64,000 nt of DNA, from the NCBI RefSeq assembly GCF_910596095.1, contig NC_056540.1:12641001-12705000 (forward strand). Reading direction: 5' to 3'. Source of the DNA: Thunnus maccoyii. Lineage: Eukaryota; Chordata; Actinopteri; Scombriformes; Scombridae. Below the pieces are notes generated by a model that was not told the DNA's origin, searched no databases, and saw only the letters and a program-made list of their open reading frames with translations. This document shows positions 34,981-47,567 of this stretch, one piece after another. Every line of letters begins with the position of its first letter. Within the stretch, counting starts at the first letter, position 1. A program made the position numbers and the translations under genes.

Positions 34981-37900
34981 ATGTATGTTTTACTCTGAAG
35001 TCCATAGACCACAGAATATTTGTTAGCATAGAAATCACAAAAACCTAAAATTTTACCAAATAATTAAAGTGGTATATAGTTTGTTGACACTGTACTCATA
35101 AAATCATTGAAGTACTTAAAGGATAATGCTTGCATTATTATACATTACAGTACTTATGGTCAAAAAATCCCATGAAAAGACAAAAGACAATAAGTACAAT
35201 AAAAAACTATCACCTGCCTTATCCTTTAAATATTCATCAGTATATGAGCCAACTCAAGTATATTGAATAGCTTTCACACAAGTTCGGTTGTGGTTAGCAA
35301 TGTTAACTGAAAAATAAAATCATCACATTTTTTAAAAGAAATGCTCTCTCTGGCTCTTTCTATTGTGTTTAAATTTAATCACCGGAAAAAATCACAAGAG
35401 AGATATGGATCAAAATACTTTGAGCCATTATCCCACTCAGATTTTTCATGCTTTGCTGCCAGTTCCATCATCAGAGGAATGTTTACATTTTGGGTTTTTA
35501 GGCATCAAATTGCTCAGTAATCCACAGCAGGTACAGTGACAGAGAGATCATTTAGACTATCTTCTTGTAGACACTTGTATATCTTGGGTGTGCTATGAAG
35601 CTGAGTCCAATAAAGATGTGAAATATGAGTGAGATGCATGTTTATATGAGCCTTTATATGTGCCAGGATGATGGTTTACGGCCTCTCTGATCCCTGGATG
35701 TTTTCCACGCTGCTTGTTTTTGAGGCTCATGTGAGGCTGCCACCTCGGAGAGCACAACCTCTGCCAGCTTCAATAAACAGTCACTACCCATATCAAAACC
35801 TCTAAGCCAGACCAACAGCATGATCAAGAGGCACACCTGAGGTGAACCCAGAGGCAATCTAGCCTTCAGCCTCTCTCTCTTTTTGTTTATTTCTCTCTGT
35901 CTTTTGTGTTCTACTAGCTTATATTGTCTCCTGGTTTGGAATAAGCAGAATATTTTGCAGGTGACTGCAGTGTCGCCCTCTTGATCCGACTTCACTGAGT
36001 CCTCAACAATATCATGTCATGATAATCTAACACTCTCATATGCCAGAGTTTTCCATTTCCTCCCCAACACCGAGTGACCTTAGTCTATTTCATATACCGC
36101 CAACAGTGCACTTTGTCACACATCTTTTTTTTGTTTCTTTGTCTCCCTCTGTCTCACTCTTATTCTCAGTTTAGATCCCCGTTTCCCAGTGCGGTCATTG
36201 CTGGGAAGAAAAATATCCGTTTACTTGGGTCAGTGTTCATATTTTTTTCCTCATGGGGTGAGTTCACCTATACTCTACAAGATGAATGACTTGAGCTCTC
36301 ACACTGGATGTAGTTAAACAATAAAATCTCCCCTTTCCTCCAAACAGCTGTATGGACAGGCTCAAAAAATGTGAATGGGAGGTGTGGAAGGGCCAGCCAC
36401 TGAAAGTAATTGCTGTTGTGTTCACCAGAGAGAAAACAACTTACAAAGAAGTTGTTTGCAGCACACCATGAGAGCAACATATCAAATTGCCCAGGCAGAA
36501 GTGGCACAAGTTCAATCACCCAAAAATGAACTAATTCATCTTGAAGCATGAATTCTCTGTTATTTTAACTCTCTCTTTGAGAAACACTCTTAACACAAAG
36601 ACTGGTATTAATGCTGCTGCACCAGGCACTTTCACACATTGGTGACTTTAAATGGCAGCGAGAGACAACTGTTTGAAAAATGTGCACTCTGATACCCAAA
36701 CATCATGTAATGTGATGTCAGTAAACTACACACAGCACTCCCAGGTCTACAAATGTGGTTCACCTGTGATGCCTTATACCAAAGGCTGCCAGGGGGACCA
36801 GAGGGGGAAATGATCCAACACTGGTCAGTCCAACTCTTTGTGGTCAAAGCACTCTATGGCCTGTGTTTTGCTTCCAATTTTTTTTCATGTTACTTGCTTT
36901 GGATAGGGAAGATATCCTGCCAGTGTCTGTGCCAAAAAAACAAAATTTCAGGGTCTCAATGAGTGATAACATGATATTTTCTATGCAGGAATCTGACTGT
37001 GTAGGCCTGCACGATGCATTGTTTTTCATATTATGTTAATATTTGGCAGTGGTTATAAACCACATCCACATCACATAAAAGTACATTTTCATCATGTTTT
37101 TACAACATGTATCATATTTTTATAGGTTTGAACATCAATGCAGTCAGTTATGATAACAGCTTAATTTCTGAAATATGTGGAATGTGACTCGGCTCAGCTT
37201 TACAACGTAGTGCACAAGACAACCTATGAGTGATATCAGATTTGATCTACTGCACTAACTTGTGCACATGCAGTTTTACAAAACAATGAACAATTATAGT
37301 TGAAAATTTGCGCATTCTAGTCACTTCCAAATAATGCATAATTAGGTTGAATTGGGGATTTTTTTTAAAAAACATGTCTAGTTCAAGTTGCCTGGCTGGT
37401 TTAATTGCCTGACACCACTGGTGCTGCCATATCCTCAGATGTCAGTAATAAATAAATACATAAGGAGAAACAACGGATACAACTATGATAGACTCAGTTT
37501 TAAAGAAATTTGAATTCTTCTTTAATGAACAAATACTTTGTTAAGTATCAAGTTACACTTCAAAACTGTTGGCCTGCCAGCTTGTTGGCTAAATCCTAAA
37601 TCTGAAAAGGAATTGGATGCACAATTTCCTCCATGATGTTCAAAATGGATAAAAAAAAATCCTTTCTTTTTATAGTTACTTGGAAGAAATGTGATTTCCG
37701 AGAATGGAGTCTGAGGTTCAACAACCAGCCACTGAATAGATGATTTACTGGCAGTAATACATCCTGTGAAGAAGAAGGTACATCCTATCAGCATGACTGC
37801 ATGGCATTGTGGGCCAACATGAGGTTAAAGGCCCAGAAATAAAGGAGCTGGTCATCAAGAGGAGGGAAATTAACCTTTATTAACAGGTTTGTGTGGCTTA

Positions 37901-38389
37901 TTCACAGTGAAGTCATCCCATCGACTGAGTGTAAAACCAATAAAGTGCCTCTTTTAAGACAGAAACATCTCCAACACAGAGGCAAGTTCAAGGCCTGGAT
38001 ATAACTTGACATACTGTTGTGATTTATGTTATCACAAAAGTGCGCACAGGTCTTACAATAACATCTGATTATAGTATTACAAGGTTCTCTGTGGCATTTT
38101 GGTCAAAAATACATAACCACATAGCCTGCATCTCAACATCTGGGGCTAGTTTTCTCTCCAGCACTCATACTGATTGGTCTGTACATAAGATCTGGTCAAC
38201 TACAACTACCTTTGTGTTCTATAGTTCAGAATACCGACGCACAGGGTCACCATGACTTGCAGGCTACAGCTACAGTACCACTTCGATGTGCAAATCCAAT
38301 TTTTTCTCATATTTCACACTGATGAGATTTTACAGCCTTAAGGATCAACACCAGACAAACGTGTTATATTATTTTTAGCCAAGGGTTAT
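34981..38389. other. Gene-free, AT-rich sequence
   Basis: No gene, RNA or clear element. The longest open frames (35654-35995 minus, 36268-36549 minus) lack recognisable motifs and splice context. Confidence 0.4.
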
Positions 38390-38950
38390 AGTGATGGCAG
38401 TGTTGTTGGTCAGTCCACCACTTTGGTCCAGACTGAAATATCTCAACAACTACTGGATGGATTGCCATAAAATTTGGTACAAACATGCATGGTCCTACAG
38501 ACTTTGGTGATCCTCTGATCATTCGTCTCATGTGATCGAGGGTTGAAATTTGTTCTTTATAGTGAAATGTCTCCTGAACTGTTGGGTGGATTGCCATTCA
38601 TGTTCCGTTTGAATGAATTGTAATAACTTTGGGGATCTCTTGACTTTTCTTAACACCATTGTCAGGTTACAGTTATTTTGGTTTATGACCAAATACCTGC
38701 AAAGGTTTTGACATTTCCATTAGCATCAGCTGTACCAGTTTATTGCTAATTTTAAAATTTTAGCATGCTAACACAATACACTAAGATACCCTAAGTGTAC
38801 CATATACACAAAGATTGTAAACATTAAACATTATGTTAGCATTGTCATTGAGTGCATCTTAGCATGCTGACTTTAGCATTTAGCTAAAATTACCACCGTA
38901 AATTCAGCCCAGTAGAACCACTAGTGTGGCTGTTGACGCTCAGTCTTATT
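38390..38950. repeat. Teleost interspersed repeat with internally similar units
   Basis: Carries GAAATATCTCAACAACTACT, TGGATTGCCATAAAATTTGG, a second version TGAACTGTTGGGTGGATTGCC, and later the GCTAACA/TTTAGCATGCTAA series. I recognise this as a very common teleost repeat in which related units alternate. Non-coding. Confidence 0.6.
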
Positions 38951-41900
38951 TCAGATTGGACGCAGGCATCTGTCATATGTGGTTTGAATTTAGACACATA
39001 TCCAATTACTGATATTCAACCTGAATTCAACCTTTAAACATCTTTCCCAGCAAACTGTTTAGGCATCATTACTTCTACACTCATTTTTTTTACTGGCATT
39101 GACAGATAGAAAGGAGGAGTATGATAGTTGTACATCTGAGCTAGTCTGAGCTAGCAAAGGCAGTGGTTATTTATAGATGACTGTAGGCTCCACAGGATGT
39201 ATTACCGGCTAAATTAAAAATCCAATAAGTAAACCTTTGTTTTGGATTTATTACAGGTGCCATGAAGCTAGAGGTTCTCAGTGATGCAGTTTTCAAACTA
39301 TCAAGATTTAATGCTACCAAGCCCTGGAAGCCTGTTAGTGAACTACAATGACCATAATTCATTGCACGTATATGACATAGTGCATCTGTGCGTCAGAGGA
39401 TCAGTGCTCCTCTGATTTGCAGTGTGTCTGTGGTAACACAGGCTGAAAGGAGAGTAAATTTGAAATGTAGCCTCGATACTCAGGAGAAGTACAGCAGTCA
39501 GATAGCATTGCAATGTCATTAGCTCATCGTACAGTTGATGGCTTTGACTGGACTGCACTTTTGTCAAAAATTATATCTAGTTGTTGCAATCCCTCTAATA
39601 TTTTACAGACTTTAAAAAAGATATATAAGCAAGATATCTTTTTGAGAGGTCAGGTATGATCGAAATATGCTCATATTAGATGGAGAAACATGGGCTGCTG
39701 AAAAAGTGAGATACTGAGGTGAATGAAATGTCAAGAAGTTATCAGTACCCCCCCCCCCCCCCCCCCCCCCCCCCTTGCCTAACTTAGGAAATGTGAGCAT
39801 GACTAGTTTTCAAGTTATATCTTTGTTTAAATGCTGGAAAGTGTTTAAAAGAGTGGAAGTTTTTGGCCTGAATATCTCAGTTTGACCTTGGAAAGTGCCT
39901 CAAACCTCCAACTGTCACTTTGTGTTAAGACTTTTCTGCTGATGATCTCAGCTCCTCTACGTCCTCTATCTCCTTCCCTCCATCTCATTATCTCTCCAAA
40001 TATCATAACTTATTCAGAAGCCCTTAAAAGGCAGACTATACCCTGACGCAGCAATATCCACCAGGAGTCCGCCAGTTCATTAAAAATCCTCATCAAACAT
40101 GCAAAGCACAAACACGCAGACGCACACCAACCTACACACACGCACACACAAGCTAATTCAGCTTACTGAGAAGTGTTGCCCAGTGGTGCTAACAAGTTTC
40201 CCTTGGCTTTCATATAGTGTCTTCTTATCAGGATGCAAGATCTAGATGTTGCCCCATCTGAGAGCCTTTTGTCAGAACACACTGCATGAAATTTATCTTG
40301 GCTTTGGGCTGCAGCGAGTGAAAGTTACTGGGCGTGTGCTGTCCACAAAAAAACTCTAGTGTGTCACAAGCACAGAGACTTTGTGTTAAGAGGGAGAGCT
40401 GCTGACCTGAAAACCTTTACATTATGTTGTCAGCTGTCACATACCCTGATAATTTCCCCTGCTGGCATCCAGCATTTAAATTATCCGCACCTGGTTGCCA
40501 TGTTGGTTACATGTTTTTGATCAAAATCACTTGCCAAGAAGGAATGCTTTTCAATAGTCTCTCAGTAGAATAGCTTAAGGCTTTATTAGGGACCATACGC
40601 CTGTCTGACAACACACTCCTGATGTTGTGTTAAATCCCATATGCAGCTGTGTGTTGCTCAGAGCGTCTTAAGATATGTGTGTGTGTGTATGCTGTTGAGT
40701 AAACGGCCCTCTTCAGCTTTATTACCTGGCCATGAATCATGAGCCTTCATTACAGCCTGCTCATTGTGCTCTGAAGGTTAAGCAAACCAATTAGAGTTCC
40801 CCACACGCCGTTGGGGTTCTCGGCAACAACTGCATCCCCACGTCTTGCATTTTAAATAGGCAGACGAGGTCCGTGATTAAAGAAGGAAAAGGAAGTGAGA
40901 GCTAGAAATAAGGGTGTTTGAGGAACAGGGAGGCTGGGTAAGGTTCACGGTTGGCGGTGCAAAAGAGGAGAAAGAAACCAAGGCAGAAGACGAGAGAGAG
41001 AGAGAGGAGGAAACAGACTACAAGGGAGAGAAAGAGAAAGAAAGAAGCCCTATTAAAAGAAATGACACCGTCATGGTTCACTGAGCCTCTGCACTGGGCG
41101 GCAGTACCCCTGTGCTTAATGCTCTCTGGCTGTCAGCGCCACAGTCAGCAGCACTGGCTGGCTGCTCCCAGGGGGAAGCTGTGTTGGTCTATGCTCTCGA
41201 TTAACTCTGCTGCTTATTAGAATAGATACTAGGAAAGGACTCAGCCAACCATAGAGCAGATCCGATAGAGTGCAGACGTGGCACACTGTAATCATAATGT
41301 GAAGTGTAATTTTGAGAGTTCCTCGGCAAGTCAGATCTGTGGTTTAGATACAGCAGCAGCGCCATCTGATTCTTTGATTACACCCACATTTGAACTCCTT
41401 GTGCATTGGATTTGACTGACACACAGACTCTTAGAGGCTGCTTCACAGAGGCCTTTTTAATTGTCATCACAGTCATTTTCCTTGGATGAATGAGTAGTTA
41501 GATTTGTCTGCCAGAAAGATGTAAAAGCCTGTGTGCATCTGCATCAGGAAAAATGTGGCGCTATGTGTTGAGACTGTGAAAGCATTTGTCTCTCTCATAC
41601 TCTGGTGAGCACCCTGGAGATTCAGGTAGACTGAACTGTCAAAGGAAGTTTTTAGAAACAGCTGAAATTATAGCTTTCATCCACACACAAAGCGGATAAA
41701 GGTGCCTGAAATTGGTTCTTTTCAAAACAGTACAAAGAAAGGTCACTGTGTTGGCGAATTGTGACGAGGAGTAATGTTTAATAGTATGTGGCTGTTTTTT
41801 TTCCTTGTCTTGGAGGATGCAGAATTTACATGAACGCTGACCTTCTCCTAAATTTGTAGATATATTAAATAAGATGGAACTAAACCCTGCTTTTACTGCT

Positions 41901-42384
41901 CACACTATGCACATCTACAAGAGGACACAGAGGGACAGACCAAGGGAGGGAGTGATTTCATCCACGAGATATAAAGATGTGAGGCAAAGGCTGGGAAAGG
42001 CTGACGCTGGCGCACTAAGTTGCCATATTAGCATTTCAGAAGAAATAGTAGAGGAATCAGCAAGGAAACAAAAAGGCTAGATCAGCACTGACTGACAGAA
42101 CCAAGGACTAATGTTCAGTGGAAAAAAAACTCCCTCTCCTCTTCCTCCTTCTGCTTTTCCTTCCAGCTCCACTCAGCCAAAACACCAGCTAAAGATGAAT
42201 TACTGTCAGGCATTCATTGTGTCTGATTCTTTTAAGCTGAAATCATTGTTGGTGAAAGACATTTTTCCACACATGCATGTGCATTAGTTTTTTTTTATAA
42301 GCATATGTTGTTTTTCTCCCATTTTTGGCATTTTTTGATTCCATGGTGGTCATGAAAAGGTCAAAACCATTTACCCAGTGATGA
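38951..42384. other. Gene-free sequence with a possible regulatory stretch
   Basis: Apart from the C run and a CA-rich patch near 40110-40150, no repeat is obvious. About 40720-40880 is complex and repeat-free and is listed as a candidate regulatory element. The 40951-41220 plus-strand open frame is purine-rich low complexity and is not accepted as a gene. Confidence 0.35.
39748..39774. repeat. 27-nt C homopolymer
   Basis: An uninterrupted C run in AT-rich sequence. Its true length is doubtful because such runs sequence poorly. Confidence 0.9.
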
Positions 42385-42850
42385 AAAGTACAATTATTCC
42401 AGTTCTGTACTTAAGTTACTTGAGTATCTCCTTTTTATGTTATACTAGAAGTGTATGTTATACTTCTACTCCACTACATTTCAGAGGCAATTAGTTACTT
42501 TGCAAATTAAATCACTAAATTTGACACAAAATTGATGTTCATCTTTTTAAATAATATGCATGTTTACAGATTAAACTACCCAACAGTGTATAAAACTGTT
42601 TACACCTTGAACAGCTAATATTAAAATGCTGTTTACATGCTAACGCATCAGTGATAATGATCCAATATTATAATAAATAATAATATATTTGCTGCATAAT
42701 GAGTACTTTTACTTAAGTCCTTTTTGTATTTCAGTAATTTACTCTAAGTACAATTTTAGATGCAGGACCTTTATTTGTAACAGAGTATATTCACGTTGTG
42801 GTATTAGTAAAGTAAAAGGTTTGAGTACCTCTTCTGCCCCAATTATAGGC
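42385..42850. repeat. Interspersed repeat, family A, copy 2 (inverted)
   Basis: Reads in the opposite orientation to the other two copies. The right end TGAGTACCTCTTCTGCCCC is the reverse complement of the GAAGAAGTA-type start of the family. Includes TACTTCTACTCCACTACATT. Confidence 0.65.
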
Positions 42851-44990
42851 AAGGCTGTTTTTTTTGGTTCGTGTAAGGCTTGTGTCTAAAAAATGTTGTT
42901 TCATTATTATAATATTATTTTATGTTGCCATACTATTTTGATGTGCTTTCTTTATTTCCAGAATTACACTTTGCACAACAAAAAGACATACCAGAGGAAG
43001 AATGTCACTGTCTATGTTTGTAGCCTATGTACAGCTATTTACTGTTGATGTTTACATCTCTGTGCAGCTTAGACTTTATATGCATGTTTGCAGATGTATC
43101 ACTGGCTGAACATGCTGTTCTGTTCCCTGGTGTGTGTAATGTGGCTCTGGGAGCTGCCCCGGTAGTTAGACAGTCCAGTCCTCCCCTCCTTCAGTCAGAT
43201 TTCCTCGAAGCAGAGCGGGGCACAGGGGTCCTGGCAGCTGCCCTGTCAGCTTGACCTGCTTTAAAACGCCACCATCATCAGAGGAAAAGAGCCTTGAAAT
43301 GCCTGTTAGTGCTGAGCTCCAGCTTCCCATTCACAACCCTCTGAAAGCCCCACTCACCGCAACCTGATAACAGTTCCAGGTGACGTCCAAATAGCTGCCT
43401 ACAGTATAGTCTTCACTCAGTCCTAGCGCCTATGCTCTCACTGTCTCCCTCTTCCACTTTTCTCCCCTCTCCTCTTTCATTCTCACTCCTTCTCCTCACA
43501 CATCCACTCATTTTCCCTTTGCCTGTTCCCCCTGCCTGGGAAATCTTTGTTAAAGCCTTCTTTAAAAACAATTATTCATTGATAAACGTGGTTACTGAGT
43601 TCCTTGACAAAGTCACTTCAGCCTGTATAGTCAGTATGGCCTTTCAGCACCAGTTAAACTACATGGCATATTTACTGCAGTCAGCAAGTTTATTATGGCT
43701 TATATTGCTCTGCTAGCTGCTGTTTCCATATGACTCGTTTGTAATGTCACATCTCCTGGGATGGTTTGTATAAGGTGAGGTAAAACCATTCAAGTTCTCC
43801 TTTTTTGCCATTTTTGGCCTTTGTACATTATTCATGTGCTTGGCCATTCTGGGTAAATTACTTTGGGGCATCCCTGTTCTCACATTGAACTCGCAGCATG
43901 TGTATATTTCTCTTATTTTTGTTCTATGTTGAGCACAGCACAAACTTTTGTTGCAATTGTGAGATTTTGGATTTGATAACCTGTCCTTCAGGCAATGAGT
44001 CCTGGGGCAGAAGAAATGCTTACAACTATTTTCCCTTCCTCTATTCCCATACCGCGGTTGTGTAAGTGGTCAAACACTAACTCCTTCCATATCCCGCTGG
44101 AAAAAAGCAGTCACCAAAGTTCACTCGCTGAATTAAAACGGCTCTTTTCTTTCCAGCGCCCCAGAGTACAATGCAAATGCTCAAAAGTTCTCACTCCATT
44201 GAAATTATGTGACTGGAATGTGAGAGTGCTGGTTTGACCCAGTTTCTCTATTATCACGAAATGTTGAACATGCAAAAATGGGAAGATGAGCCTTAAAATG
44301 AGTAGACCCAGTATATCCTTGAGGCATATGGCTGGAATGAAATCTACCCAAGCCAGGCAATCTGTTTGCCAGGGAAGGAGACATTCAAGTCCTTTTGATA
44401 TATTCATGTTCCCCTCGTCCACTGAGCACCTACCTTCAACTTGTCCCTGCCTTCACTTGCTTCTTGGCTTCCTGTGTGGATGGCTCCTGTCCCACGGGCC
44501 CTCTGGCACTCCAGGTAATGGAATCATGAGGCAAGTATCAGTTAGACATAGAGGATGTGAGCATCTCTTCGCAGTGTGACTAAAGAGTCTGATGAGAGGT
44601 GTGCTCAGCTTCCAGTCAAATCATAACCCACACAGCATCATCATTCTTGACCAGCAGGACACCTTGAACTGGTGGATAAGCTGATAAAGTAACGTCATTA
44701 TCCATCTGATCATGTCTGGACAGAAATAACATATTTTACAAATTTAAAGCAGCTGCCAGCATTATAATTTTAGGTTGTCAGCTCTCACTGCCTGCAATAC
44801 AATTAGGAAATGATTTAAACGTGCAATTAAAATACCGTCAAGGGTTTTCAGTTGTGTCTGCTTTGAATTCTATTATTAGCAGCCTAAAAAGTAGTCCATT
44901 GTGGTTTTGTTCTGGAAAGGGCAGTTATTACCAGCAGTCAGTGCATATTTTGGATGAGATACTGCTGTCGCACAGCTGGGCAAAGCTGGC
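42851..44990. other. Gene-free sequence
   Basis: No supported gene or clear element. Pyrimidine-rich patch at 43430-43520. Open frames here have no motif and no splice framework. Confidence 0.35.
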
Positions 44991-46529
44991 ATCAAATCAA
45001 AAGGTTGGTGAATCGTCCGTTTGCTAAATCCCTCCCCTGAACAGTGATTGTCCAATCATTGCTTCATTGCTTAGCAACCATAATTAGGCACGGCTAGCCT
45101 GTCAAGCTTAGGGATTTCTCCACATGCCTAAGTATGCCCAGGCTGTAAGAGTGATACTTGGCATGTAAAGAGTTTGGAGGGTAGTGTCTCTTTTAAGACA
45201 CAAGATCCAAAGTATAAGAATGGGTTCATCGTTGTTGAATCTGTTTGAACGTAAGCTGCATAGGTTAGCTTATCCAGCTAACTAGCTTATTGTTGTAACC
45301 TAACCCAATATTACCTCCAAGGCCAAGGAGCATTTCATTTGCTAACTGCATTTTGTGGGGTAGGTAATGTTAACACTAACCTTTACAGTATGTAGTGTTT
45401 CCCACTGTGTGGAAGTTGCTACAGGATGCTAATTTATTAGCATTTTGTTTCTCGAAATCATTGGTTATCCTCATCCTAAAACCCTGAAAATACAAACAAT
45501 AAAGCATAACCTCTGTCTTGCTTTTCCAATTATTAAGGTAAGCACCCATATTAACCCTTTGAACTCTGCAATAGAAATGGTCTGCCAGTGCCTACATTGG
45601 TATTTTTGCTTATTGTGATGTCATTTTTTGGAGTATCTTCAAATACTTCATATCCTTAGAATCTGTACAACCTAAGCTAAAAGGTTATGTAAGTCAATAG
45701 ACCATAATAATTGATATAGGTATTGAAATTGTGTCATATATCTAAAAAATACAAAAATCAGATATGTTTTTTAATCAAATTTTACTGAATAAACACAGAA
45801 AACACATTGACCCAAAACATTTCTGAATGTAGAAACATGAACAAAATACATAAGTTATTTGAACTATGTACATTTTTTAGTTTTTGAGATATGCTCATTT
45901 TTATGAGCAGAGTGCAAAGGCGTTTTGTTAGTTTCATCTGCAATAGACATATTTCCATATGCCTACGTTGGTATTTTTGCTTATTGTAATGTCATTTCCG
46001 AGAAACAAAATGCTATCTCAGGTAATGCCTTGGTTGGGGTTGCTGGATTGTAAACTTACCCAAATCCAATAGAGCAGGACTGAGCCACTTAACTTAGCCT
46101 GCACACTAATAAATTAGCATCCTGTAGCAACTTCCACACAGTGGGAAACACTACATACTGTAAAGGTTAGTGTTAACATTACCTACCCCACAAAATGCAG
46201 TAAGCAAATGAAATGCTCCTTGGCCTTGGAGGTAATATTGCTGGATATGTTAACCTATGCAGCTTACGTTCAAACAGATTCAACAACGATGAACCCATTC
46301 TTATACTTTGGATCTTGTGTCAGAGAAGAGACACAAGAGAAAGGCTTAAAAGAGACACCACCCTCCAAACTCTTTACATGCCAAGTATCACTCTTACAGC
46401 CTGGGCACATTTAGGCATGTGGAGAAATCCCTAAGCTTGACAGGCTAGCTGTGCCTAATTATGATTGGACAATCGCTGTTCAGGGGAGGGATTTAGCAAA
46501 CGGACAATTCACTAACCTTTTGATTTGAT
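44991..46529. repeat. Large imperfect inverted repeat (arms ~0.47 and ~0.53 kb)
   Basis: The left arm 44991-45456 (starting ATCAAATCAAAAGGTTGGTG, ending AGCATTTTGTTTCTCG) is the reverse complement of the right arm 45999-46529, aligned by eye over nearly the whole length. Differences are mostly indels: about 92 nt present only in the right arm next to its inner end, a 24-nt extra piece in the right arm, and two ~20-nt extras in the left. The arms are about 540 bp apart. The left arm lies outside and the right arm inside the piggyBac-like element. Confidence 0.85.
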
Positions 46530-46858
46530 TTTGAAATACTTCATATCCCTAAAATCTGTACAACCTAAGTTAAAAGGTTATGCAAGCCAATAAACCATAA
46601 TGATTGATATAGGCCTAAGTATTGAAATTGTGTCATAAATTAAACAAAATACAAAATGTGTGTTGGGATGCTTTGCCTCTGGGTGGTCCTCTGTTGCTCC
46701 TTCATCTCCAGTGGGGCTAAAACAAAGATAAATGAAAATGACATTAGAAAAAACATTAAAAAAACATATCATTAAAAATAATGATGAAATTAAAAATATG
46801 ATCCTTTCACAAGCAGAAACGTTTTTTGTGCAGAAAGTCTGAAACTTCCCACACCCGC

Positions 46859-46960
46859 GAAAATCACACACCGGCCATACACACACACCCCTGAAAATCA
46901 CACACCGGCCATACACACACACCCCTGAAAAACACACACCCGCCATACACACACACACAG
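46859..46960. repeat. 34-bp tandem repeat, 3 copies
   Basis: The unit contains GAAAATCACACACCGGCCAT and a (CA) stretch. Copies start near 46859, 46893 and 46927, the last one diverged. It lies within the piggyBac-like element and explains the open frame at 46578-46958. Confidence 0.8.
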
Positions 46961-46976
46961 CACAAAAAACAACTCG

Positions 46977-47246
46977 CTAAAATGTAAAAAACAAACAAAC
47001 AAATAAATAATAATCCGTAAAAATGTACTTACATAACCTGATATGGATCGATGCCTTCAGCAAAATGGAGATGTCTTCATCCTCACTGAAGGAGTCCGGA
47101 TCAGAAGAAAGCGCCTCTTCTGTTTGGTCACCACCCGCGAACAAAACCTCCAAAACCTTCTTTTCTTCATCATCACGACAAAAAAAGACATGTATATGCT
47201 CCAAAAATACACTTACTCTCTCAATATCTGAATCTGAATCTCTCAA
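46977..47246 (-). pseudogene. piggyBac-type transposase N-terminal remnant
   Basis: A roughly 90-codon frame with an acidic segment (EEKKVLEVLFAGGD, then SSDPDSFSEDED) like the Asp/Glu-rich N-terminal region of piggyBac transposases. No DDD catalytic domain follows anywhere in the element. Identification rests on this short stretch and the TTAA ends. Confidence 0.4.
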
Positions 47247-47567
47247 CTTTCTCTCAATCTCTCTGACTTCAACCTGCTTCTCCGCTCTGCTCCACTCGAC
47301 TCCACCGCACCACCCCGCGTCATCATTACGTTTTACCCGGTTTTATTACCCGCATGTAACATGATATAATGGCGTCATCATCTTCCGACACAAGCGTACA
47401 ACGTGATTGCGTAAAAGATGAGAGCCTTAGCCTTCAGCTGCAAAAAGAATGAAAGCTCTAGCTGTGATGGTTTTTATTTTAGATCTATTTGAATTGGACC
47501 ATGTAAACAGCGACCCCCCGCAGCCAGTCTAGGGCCGCCCGCGGGATGTCTGTTTTTAAAGGGTTAA

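Larger units (their letters stand above)
45551..47567. mobile_element. piggyBac-like element, internally rearranged
   Basis: Bounded by TTAA at 45551-45554 and 47564-47567, with ends CCCTTTGAAC and (reverse complement) CCCTTTAAAAAC. Inside, a block at 45566-45765 is repeated directly at 45938-45998 plus 46534-46660; the second copy is split by the right arm of the inverted repeat. A short minus-strand frame (46977-47246) looks like a piggyBac transposase N-terminus; the catalytic domain is missing. Confidence 0.6.

Noticed and set aside
40951-41220. 89-codon Lys/Arg-rich frame
   Set aside because: Purine-rich low complexity (GAGA/AAAG runs); the second half has no recognisable fold or splice sites.
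44286-44579. 97-codon plus-strand frame
   Set aside because: No domain, no splice context, and weak coding composition.
46578-46958. 126-codon minus-strand frame rich in Cys/Gly/Val
   Set aside because: Its first third is the 34-bp tandem repeat and the rest is AT-rich sequence. One acidic piece may be transposon-derived, but it is not a gene.
46859-46960. CRISPR-like short repeat array
   Set aside because: Three contiguous 34-bp units with no unique spacers in a vertebrate transposon; a simple tandem repeat.
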